This document shows, in pieces, positions 7,035 through 11,723 of a stretch of DNA of 11,723 nt. The position numbers and the translations under genes were made by a program. The notes below the pieces were generated by a model. The model had not been told where the DNA came from. It searched no databases and saw nothing but the letters and a program-made list of their open reading frames with translations. Source of the DNA: Candidatus Binatia bacterium (GTDB lineage Bacteria; Desulfobacterota_B; Binatia; UBA9968; JAJDTQ01); NCBI GenBank assembly GCA_022827045.1, contig JAJDTQ010000189.1, positions 1 to 11,723 on the forward strand, written 5' to 3'. The first letter of the stretch is position 1. Every line of letters starts with the position of its first letter.

Positions 7035-7171
7035 GATGCTCAAGAGCATCGCGGCTACCTTGTAGATATCGTTGAGGTTTGCCAGGCGCGGTTCTCGGGA
7101 GAACCGCGAAATCCGCCCCGCGATGCTCTGGGGAACCGCCTCATTGAGACCACGGTTCCCTGGAGCATCGC
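7035..7171. repeat. Cluster of three inverted repeats with shared motifs
   Basis: Three dyads follow one another. CGATGCTC-aa-GAGCATCG spans 7035-7052. CGCGGTTCTC-gg-GAGAACCGCG spans 7087-7108. GCGATGCTCTGGGGAACCG at 7120-7138 pairs at 17 of 19 positions with 7153-7171 across a 14-base spacer. The 9-mer GCGATGCTC or its complement occurs at 7045, 7120 and 7163, and GGTTC/GAACC cores occur in the second and third dyads. The arrangement allows alternative pairings. It could be a recombination, transfer-origin or partition site, or a structured RNA. No gene here identifies which. Confidence 0.6.
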
Positions 7172-7335
7172 CCGGAATCGGGAAGAATTCATCGTGTCTG
7201 CATCGGACCCGGTCCACCGCGGCGGGCACACGACACCGCAATCCGGTTCAATTTCATGCCCTGGCGGCCCCCACCCCCCGGGTATCGGCCACCGAACTCC
7301 GAGCCCGGGACGGCATCACGATGTCGCCGATGCCG

Positions 7336-7343
7336 GGAATTTC
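7336..7343. repeat. Left copy of 8-bp target-site duplication (GGAATTTC)
   Basis: GGAATTTC immediately precedes the GTAAGCG left end of the IS66-type element and recurs exactly at 7881-7888. IS66-family elements generate 8-bp duplications, so the pair fits an insertion scar. Confidence 0.7.
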
Positions 7344-7427
7344 GTAAGCGGAGTGGGCGCCTTACCATAATTCGTAGGGGGTGATGAGGGATGCTGGGAC
7401 GGAAAGAGGGACGCTCAATGGATACTT

Positions 7428-7741
7428 ATGAAGCCGGGCAACAGGGTTCGAGGGAAGAAGGGCTAGGGACGACGGTGGAGGAAGTGGGAAGTGGCGGAGC
7501 GCCACCGCGTGCCGTTGCGGCGGCTGTCGTACTGGCGCAAGCTGGCGCGCCGGGGCGAGTTGGCGGTTCCACCGGCGGCGGCAGGCGAGGGCGGGTTCGC
7601 GGCGGTGGAGGTGGAAGGGGCGGCCGCGCCGGCGCATGTGGGGTCAATGTCGATCAAGGCTCTTGGGGTAACGGTACGGCTGGACGGGGACGTGAGCAAG
7701 GTGTGCATCACGGCCATCGCCTCGGCGCTTCGAGGGATACG
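7428..7741 (+). pseudogene. tnpA: IS66-type accessory protein TnpA, broken
   Basis: From an ATG at 7428 the frame gives MKPGNRVRGKKG, then an in-frame TAG at 7464. Beyond the stop the same frame reads GRRWRKWEVAERHRVPLRRL and SYWRKLARRGE, which matches the helix-turn-helix region of IS66 TnpA, where a Trp near the start is followed by a RHGV-like segment and an YW-R-L helix. The stretch between the first Trp and AERHRV appears about ten or more residues too short, so a small deletion is likely too. The end, SIKALGVTVRLDGDVSKVC then ITAIASALRG, resembles the usual C-terminal strand and helix. The gene normally abuts or overlaps tnpB, as here. It is non-functional because of the stop and probable deletion. 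Confidence 0.7.
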
Positions 7742-7880
7742 ATGGTGTTTCCTGGCTCGGGCATGCGGATCGTGGTGGCGACGCGTCCCGTGGACTTCCG
7801 CAGGCAGCACGAGGGGCTGGCGGCGGCGGTGGCGAAGGATCCGGGTCGGGACCCGCATTCCGGGATAGTGGTCGTGTTTC
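7742..7880 (+). pseudogene. tnpB: IS66 accessory protein TnpB, truncated after about 46 residues
   Basis: The ATG at 7742 starts MVFPGSGMRIVVATRPVDFR, followed by RQHEGLAAAVAKDPGRDPHSG and IVVVFR. This is the conserved N-terminal part of IS66 Orf2 (TnpB), where a P-x-G-x-R-[VI]-x-x-A-T segment and a D-P-x-S-G-x-x-[FV]-V-F-R segment are typical. Complete proteins have about 115 residues; here similarity stops at VVVFR, where the 8-bp duplication GGAATTTC begins. The frame then runs on into unrelated sequence to about 8011, overlapping the opposite-strand CARDB gene. The missing half carried the GRR-D-x-K-LLWWDG region. The identification is firm and the gene is dead. Confidence 0.85.
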
Positions 7881-7888
7881 GGAATTTC
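7881..7888. repeat. Right copy of 8-bp target-site duplication (GGAATTTC)
   Basis: This exact copy of 7336-7343 abuts the truncated tnpB. Its presence shows that the deletion stopped at the outer edge of the element. A chance match of eight bases exactly at both element edges is unlikely. Confidence 0.7.
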
Positions 7889-7926
7889 AACCTTCCTTCG
7901 GCCTCTCGTCGAGACCGCGTGCATCT

Positions 7927-8403
7927 CTATTGCACGGTCACCTTGGCAGTCGCCGAGCAATTGTCCGAGGTGTCCGACTGGTCCGCCACGTCGTCCACAC
8001 AGCCCCCGTAGTAGTACGTCCCGGGCGTCGAAGGCGCCCTCAGGCCGCTCGACTCCGCGCTCGTCCCCGACGCCGACAGCGACCCCACCGCGTCCGTGCC
8101 AACGGCCGTGTCCGCCCTCGTCACCGTCCCGTCCGTGGAACGGTAGTAGCGCACCGTCGTTGCCGCCGAGGACGCGTCACCTTCGTTCGTCACCGTCGCC
8201 GACAGCGTGAACTGCCCGCCCGGGTCCGGACCGCTGTCACTGACCGACAGCGCCCCAACCGCCAGGTCCGGCCCGCTGCCGGGTGGCGTGATCACCACCT
8301 CGTTACCGGGACCGGCCGGGCGCGTGGCAGTGCCGCCACCTCCGCCGCAAGCGGTCAGTCCGACAACGGCGAGGAAGACCCCTATCAGGGACGGCACCCT
8401 CAA
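7927..8403 (-). CDS. Secreted CARDB-domain lipoprotein
   Basis: From a TTG at 8403 the product is 158 residues. It has a signal sequence with a lipobox, LTAC, at residues 16-19, followed by a run of Gly, so it should be lipid-anchored at C19. Residues about 46-158 form a single CARDB (cell-adhesion-related, Ig-like) domain: PDLAVGALSVSDSGPDPGG, FTLSATVTNEGD, YYRSTDGTVT and a late YYYGGCVDD with a second Cys in DNCS, a likely disulfide. Such domains serve in adhesion or as modules of cell-surface proteins. The start is uncertain: no good ribosome-binding site precedes the TTG, and an ATG at 8420 would give MSRIQFLRVPSLIG if one T were added to the four-base T run at 8402-8405. GTG at 8397 is a further choice. 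It is the last of three minus-strand secreted-protein genes. Confidence 0.8.
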   Translation of the reverse strand: MRVPSLIGVFLAVVGLTACGGGGGTATRPAGPGNEVVITPPGSGPDLAVGALSVSDSGPDPGGQFTLSATVTNEGDASSAATTVRYYRSTDGTVTRADTAVGTDAVGSLSASGTSAESSGLRAPSTPGTYYYGGCVDDVADQSDTSDNCSATAKVTVQ

Positions 8404-8469
8404 AACTGAATTCGCGACATTGGTCCGCTCGTGGTTGTATTCTCAGTCCGGTTGGACAATCAGGGCTAC

Positions 8470-9093
8470 TCACGACGGGACTAAGGACACCGTGGCGCCA
8501 AGGCTTCGGTTTTCCCGCATGCCCGCATTGCGAAGCAGTTGCACGAATACCCGCTTCGTCCTGGCGCCTTTCGCAATGGTCGTCTCGACAGGCTCGTCGA
8601 CGAAATCCTCGCCCGGCACGGCGGGGTTGTTGCCGCTCCCTGGAACAAGCCGCACCGAGACACGGATGTCCTCCGGTGCCGCCGCGGGAAGCACGATTTC
8701 AAGCCGCAACAGGCCGCCGCTGCCAACCGAGTCCTGCAGGAAGCGAACTTCCGCGCGGTCGACGATGCTCTCCACCGGAGAACGGGTGGCCACGCGTATC
8801 CGGCCGATGCCTTCCGCGGGACGCCACAGATCGGTCGCGGCAGGCGTGGACCCGCGGGCTGCCAGACCAAGCCCTTCCCATTGCGGAGGCTTCGACCGAC
8901 TACCCCAAACACGGATCGGAACACGGAACACGCCCCGCCAACGCCCGCATCCGGCAAGCGCTGGCCCCATCAGGGCACTGGGTGACACTCCCGGCGGGAA
9001 GGCTGCGAACGGTCTCCACGACCTCGTCGCGCATCCCGGTTTCGACCGCAACCGAAGCACCGTCGTTCCCGGGAAGGATGGTTCACTGGCCAT
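8470..9093 (-). pseudogene. Calx-beta-like secreted-domain fragment, probably frameshifted
   Basis: The C-terminal about 130 codons look genuine: RPAEGIGRIRVATRSPVES, VDRAEVRFLQDSVGSGG, LLRLEIVLPAAAPEDIRVSV and PGEDFVDEP followed by a charged strand. This beta-strand order with PG-DF-TI resembles a Calx-beta repeat, used in extracellular and surface proteins. Upstream of about 8920 this frame turns Arg/Trp/Cys-rich and loses that character, while a neighbouring frame between 9082 and 8900 reads like protein (GNDGASVAVETGMRDEVVET, then VRSLPAGSVTQCPDGASAC). That points to a frameshift near 8900-8930 and a missing N-terminus, since no signal peptide is found. ATG codons at 9093 and 8970 are possible starts, but neither has a clear ribosome-binding site. 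It lies between the barrel gene and the CARDB gene, in the same direction. The domain assignment is moderate. Confidence 0.5.
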
Positions 9094-9166
9094 TGACGCG
9101 CCGACCCATCGGATCATGCACCCGAGTCCGAAGGGAGTAGGGGAGCCTCCTGTACGGGCACGAGAC

Positions 9167-10449
9167 TCAGAAGCGTTGACGAAGCGAGAACCTGAACGCG
9201 CGTGGTCGGCCCGCGGCATGGTCGTAGACCTCGACCCTGACCCGCCAATCCGATGCCCGACCGAGGTCGAGCCCCAGAGTTCGCCGAACGGAACGATCAC
9301 TCGAATAGCGGACCATGCCGACATACGGCCGCACCGTTCCCAGGAAAGGGCCACCCCCAATTCCGTATCCGGCCTCGCTTCGTATACCCAAACCGGCCGA
9401 ACGTCCACCGGCAAGGGACATGAGCCGTGCGTCGAGGTCCAGCCGGAAACCCCGACCCGAGTCATCCGGCGCGAAGCGGATGCCGCCGCCGAGGCTCCAG
9501 AGCTTGTGCTCGTAGTCGCCGAGCCCGAACGAACCTCGGGCGCTTGCAGTCATGGTGAGACGCTGATGGAGGAGGCGCGCAAAAGACACCGAGCCTTGTG
9601 CATCCACCCTGGCGCCCTCCGAGCCGTCCCCGGTCAAATGCCTGTAGGCCACGGACACCGAAGGCGCGCCGGCAACCGGTGCGCTCCACGCCAGGCCGCC
9701 GCGATAGTCAAGGCCGCGCAGCGTCGGCAGCGTGGATGAGATCCGATCGCCGCCCTCGATCTCGAAGGCGAAAGACTCGATGCCCGCTTCCGCCTCAAGC
9801 TGTCCGGAAAGCACGTCGGTCAGGGGAACAGAGCCGCCCAGGGCATAAGCGAGAAGACGCACATCGGACCCGGACCACGACGGGAAGCCCAGGTCGTCGC
9901 GGTGTCTCAGGTCGCCCATTCCACCGCCCAACGACGCCCAGACGTGTCCGCCGGACGGCGCGTGCCATGCCACGAAGGGATGCAGGGAGACGATCTCGGT
10001 GTCGTGTTCACCAGAGTGGTAGCCCCGTTCGGCAAGGCTCGCTTCGGCATCATAGCGAAGTCTGGTCCGCGTTAACGAGGCGATGAGCCCCGCCTGCAGC
10101 CGCAGCCCATAAGTAACGCTTCGCGCCGGACGAAACCCCGGGTCGGATTCGGTGACACGGACGGTGCAGAAGAAGGTGTTTCCCGCCTCGTCCACGGGGC
10201 CAGTGCCTGCGAGGATCCTTTGGTCCGGTACCAGGGTCACCCAGTCGGGACAGCCCTCAATGCTCGATTCGTAAGGACGAACCCCGCCGGAGATTCGCAG
10301 TGGAAGCCGATGCTCAACGGCTTGCCTGGGAGGGAAACTAAGCCCTAGCGCCCCCCCTGAGGAAGATCGACAGAAAGATGACCACCGCTGCACGCGGCGA
10401 GAGAAAGGGCCAGGCAAACGTGGACAACCAAAGTCGTAATGTGTCTCAT
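9167..10449 (-). pseudogene. Lipoprotein/outer-membrane beta-barrel (autotransporter-like), split by a G7 tract
   Basis: The ATG at 10449 gives MRHITTLVVHVCLALSLAAC, a signal sequence with lipobox LAAC at C20, but the frame stops after 34 residues just past seven G (10357-10351). One added G joins it to the long downstream frame and yields 427 residues. That protein has an Ig-like segment at about 65-118 (CPDWVTLVPDQRILAGTGP, ESDPGFRPARSVTYGLRL), then about 300 residues of amphipathic strands rich in Gly and aromatic residues, such as GGHVWASLGGGMGDLRH, YRGGLAWSAPVAG and VRPYVGMVRYSSDRS, ending LRQRF with a terminal Phe. That ending is typical of outer-membrane barrels recognised by the Bam machinery. 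A surface-exposed role fits the CARDB and Calx-beta neighbours. The break may be a mutation, a phase-variable off state or a sequencing error. Confidence 0.75.
10351..10357 (-). repeat. Homopolymer of seven (G on coding strand)
   Basis: Seven C on the plus strand, read as seven G in the barrel gene, lie just after the lipoprotein signal region. With eight G the gene is open. Runs of this kind near the 5' end of surface-protein genes are known sites of slipped-strand switching, and also of sequencing error. Confidence 0.8.
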
Positions 10450-10504
10450 CGGGGCAGTCCGCCACATGGCAGGTTCATCACTATGAACGAATGACGAATC
10501 GGGA

Positions 10505-10816
10505 TCAAGTGAGGCGGTCCCACCCACCGGCCGAGCATTGCCTTGGAGTCGCCCGGGAAAGGGTATCGACAACCCACGCGACCGCCACGGACGACCACAA
10601 CGAGCAAAGGCCGTAGAATGACTCGGGCCTATCCACAAGGCTCGCCCGAACCGCTTCCTTGAGCTCCGCGAGCTGGGGGACGATCTCATCCACCGAGCCC
10701 GTGGTCACCCCGCGGCCTAACTGCGCGAATGGCTTCCCCGCCTCCGCCCCTTGTGAGGGCACCGTAGCCGCATCTGTGCGGACGCAGCCGTCGTAGTTGT
10801 GCAGTCCGCGCTTCAT
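10505..10816 (-). CDS. Hypothetical protein, 103 aa, one hydrophobic segment
   Basis: An open frame from ATG at 10816 ends 55 bases before the barrel gene's start and is in the same direction. Third codon positions are mostly G or C, as in the real genes here. The sequence has a helical stretch (EIVPQLAELKEAVRASL, about 44-60) and a hydrophobic segment, FYGLCSLWSSVAVAWVVDTL, at about 67-86, which could be membrane-associated. There is no signal peptide and no good ribosome-binding site: an AGG directly abuts the ATG. I do not recognise a family. It may be a small membrane-associated protein, a fragment of a larger decayed gene, or a chance frame in GC-rich sequence. Confidence 0.4.
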   Translation of the reverse strand: MKRGLHNYDGCVRTDAATVPSQGAEAGKPFAQLGRGVTTGSVDEIVPQLAELKEAVRASLVDRPESFYGLCSLWSSVAVAWVVDTLSRATPRQCSAGGWDRLT

Positions 10817-11086
10817 CCTGGTGCGGGAATTATCCTACCCTTGGTGAATCAGACGCTGTTTGTACAGAACAGGCGGTCGCAATCACTCAGCGACCAGAGG
10901 TCGGACGTGGAAGAGTCATCACCGCTCCGTCCCCATAGCCCAACTAGCCAGCGGTCCCACGTACTGACGGCGTGGCGAGCTTGGCCGTCTTGTCGCAAAT
11001 TACGCTTGACTTGACTCTGGACAGCGGCCGGAACGGAACTCGGACACGGCACTCGAGAGGCGGAGCTGACCTTCGATACCTGATCG
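10817..11086. other. Intergenic stretch, 270 bp, nothing recognised
   Basis: Only short open frames with no recognisable motif, no clear terminator and no repeat were seen between the 103-residue gene and the flippase-like fragment. The GC content is slightly lower than to the left. Confidence 0.5.
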
Positions 11087-11575
11087 TCACGCGCCGGAAC
11101 CCGTGTAGCGGCGGGACAGGTACAGGAAAAACGGCAATCCCAGCGCGGCGGAATACCAAAGCGTGCTCACGCGCATGATGCCGACCATCGCCATGGCGTG
11201 TGCGGTGGAGTTCCCGGCGACACCGGCAATGAACAGCGCCATCGCGAACTCCTGACCGCCAATGCCCCCGGGGAGGAAGGTGATTGCTCCTGCGACATTG
11301 CCGAGGCCGAGGGCGGCAAACGCCGACCGTAGCGGCAGGTCTCCCCCGATCGCGGGCATGAGCGTGTGCAATGCAATGGCTTCCATGCTCCATGCAAGCA
11401 GGCTCAACGACAAGAGCCTGATCAGGATGACCGGTTTGAGCAAAAGCACGACGTTGCGGTGGACGGTCAGCAGCAGTGCGAACAGACGCGGTCTTCGGCG
11501 GCCGGTCGCTGCCCATAGTGCCTTGACCGCGCGTCGTGCCGAACCGGGTAGCGCCATGAGGATCACCAGTTTCAA
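11087..11575 (-). pseudogene. Lysylphosphatidylglycerol synthase TM-region (flippase-like) protein, C-terminal half
   Basis: The frame gives 162 residues from a TTG at 11575, and remains open upstream only to a TAA at 11650-11648, with no ATG in between. The protein is very hydrophobic, with likely membrane helices at about 31-53, 54-76, 84-104, 109-128 and 135-154. The loop LPGGIGGQEFAMALF (101-115), followed by HAMAMVGIMRVSTLWYSAALG, is the C-terminal hallmark of the family of inner-membrane proteins related to the MprF transmembrane part and the YbhN/UPF0104 group, thought to move lipids or polyprenol-linked sugars across the membrane. Full members have about 300-350 residues, so roughly the N-terminal half is missing. 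No ribosome-binding site precedes the TTG. This is most likely a 5'-truncated remnant, although a short TTG-started gene cannot be excluded. Confidence 0.7.
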
Positions 11576-11650
11576 GGCTGCAACCAGGCACGGTAGCGCT
11601 AGCCCGCATATTTCATGAAGGGCAGAGTTGGGGAGTTTAGCGGGGATTTA

Positions 11651-11723
11651 GGAGCTGAGCGAAAGCAGGGATACGGGGGTATTTGGGGGCCGGAAGGGAT
11701 CGCAAGTGCCGATGGTGGAGAGG
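11651..11723. other. Window edge, no feature recognised
   Basis: This short stretch upstream of the truncated flippase-like gene shows no frame that continues that protein in any phase, and no repeat. Confidence 0.4.

Larger units (their letters stand above)
5923..7343. other. 1.4-kb stretch without a convincing gene; repeats and dyads
   Basis: Open frames exist on both strands, the longest about 310 codons on the plus strand, but they are Arg/Pro/Ser/Ala-rich, lack ribosome-binding sites and resemble no family I know. What can be seen is structure: two sets of diverged direct repeats (5940-6053 with 6189-6286, and 6324-6390 with 6654-6720), a perfect 17-bp inverted repeat (6100-6158), and a cluster of inverted repeats (7035-7171). 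On the minus strand both repeat sets give related short peptides, for example SEADGTERSEVAEGGEP and SEADGSEWCDVAEGDEP, but stops interrupt them. It may be a decayed repeat-protein gene or a non-coding regulatory or recombination region. Confidence 0.45.
7344..7880 (+). mobile_element. IS66-family insertion sequence remnant (right part deleted)
   Basis: The left end reads GTAAGCG at 7344-7350, as expected for IS66-family termini, which begin GTAA. Inside are a damaged tnpA and the first third of tnpB in the usual order. The tnpC transposase and the right inverted repeat are absent. The same 8-bp sequence, GGAATTTC, flanks both ends, so the right breakpoint falls exactly at the old element edge. 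The simplest history is insertion of a full element followed by a deletion from within tnpB to the right end, possibly through the short shared CGG at the junction. The element cannot move by itself. Confidence 0.8.

Noticed and set aside
6137..7075. 312-codon open frame on the plus strand
   Set aside because: It is Arg/Pro/Ser-rich, has no ribosome-binding site or recognisable domain, and overlaps long open frames on the other strand. It looks like a product of GC-rich sequence and internal repeats.
7020..7370. Plus-strand open frame of 116 codons over the inverted-repeat cluster
   Set aside because: There is no ribosome-binding site or family resemblance, and the dyads explain the sequence better. 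The 103-codon minus-strand frame at 6930-7241 was dropped for the same reason.
7880..8011. Continuation of tnpB beyond VVVFR
   Set aside because: After the GGAATTTC duplication the residues no longer resemble TnpB, and they are antisense to the CARDB gene.
8207..9739. 510-codon plus-strand open frame opposite the CARDB, Calx-beta and barrel genes
   Set aside because: The minus strand carries recognisable domains throughout. The plus-strand product has no motif and an unnatural Arg/Pro/Thr composition.

Overview
The window is a high-GC stretch, most likely from a proteobacterium. The left half matches accessory (plasmid or integrative-element) genes common in Alphaproteobacteria. The right half carries secreted CARDB and Calx-beta-like proteins and an outer-membrane barrel, a gene content often met in marine or host-associated proteobacterial genomes. 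The taxonomic call is inference and weak below phylum.

Left half (1-5878, all plus strand): a tidy gene block with strong Shine-Dalgarno sequences. It holds the C-terminal part of a strawberry-notch-type helicase-like protein, an 89-residue conserved hypothetical, a 63-residue orphan, a single-stranded DNA-binding protein, an intrinsic terminator, a degenerate primase/Toprim protein, a 75-residue conserved hypothetical and a DUF2493 (SLOG-fold) protein. This looks like the DNA-metabolism module of a mobile element: ssDNA binding, a primase-like enzyme, a large ATPase, and a predicted nucleotide-binding SLOG protein of unknown role. No relaxase, integrase or partition gene is visible inside the window.

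Middle (5879-7343): about 1.46 kb without a convincing gene. It holds a possible terminator, two pairs of diverged direct repeats (about 85 and 83 percent identical over short blocks), a perfect 17-bp inverted repeat, and a compact cluster of three inverted repeats at 7035-7171 that share sub-motifs. It is followed by a decayed IS66-family element (7344-7880) with a GTAAGCG left end, broken tnpA, truncated tnpB and a perfect 8-bp direct repeat on both sides. The direct repeat implies a genuine insertion followed by deletion of its right part.

Right half (7881-11723, all minus strand): a row of damaged or possibly switchable secreted-protein genes. A lipoprotein/outer-membrane barrel gene is split by a run of seven G on its coding strand, and one extra G restores 427 residues. 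A Calx-beta-like fragment shows a likely frameshift, and a CARDB lipoprotein has an uncertain start beside a four-base T run. Beyond them lie a small unrecognised protein and the C-terminal half of a membrane flippase-like (lysylphosphatidylglycerol synthase TM family) protein whose 5' part is missing. The contrast between the clean left block and the eroded right block suggests that the edge of the mobile element lies somewhere in 5.9-7.3 kb.
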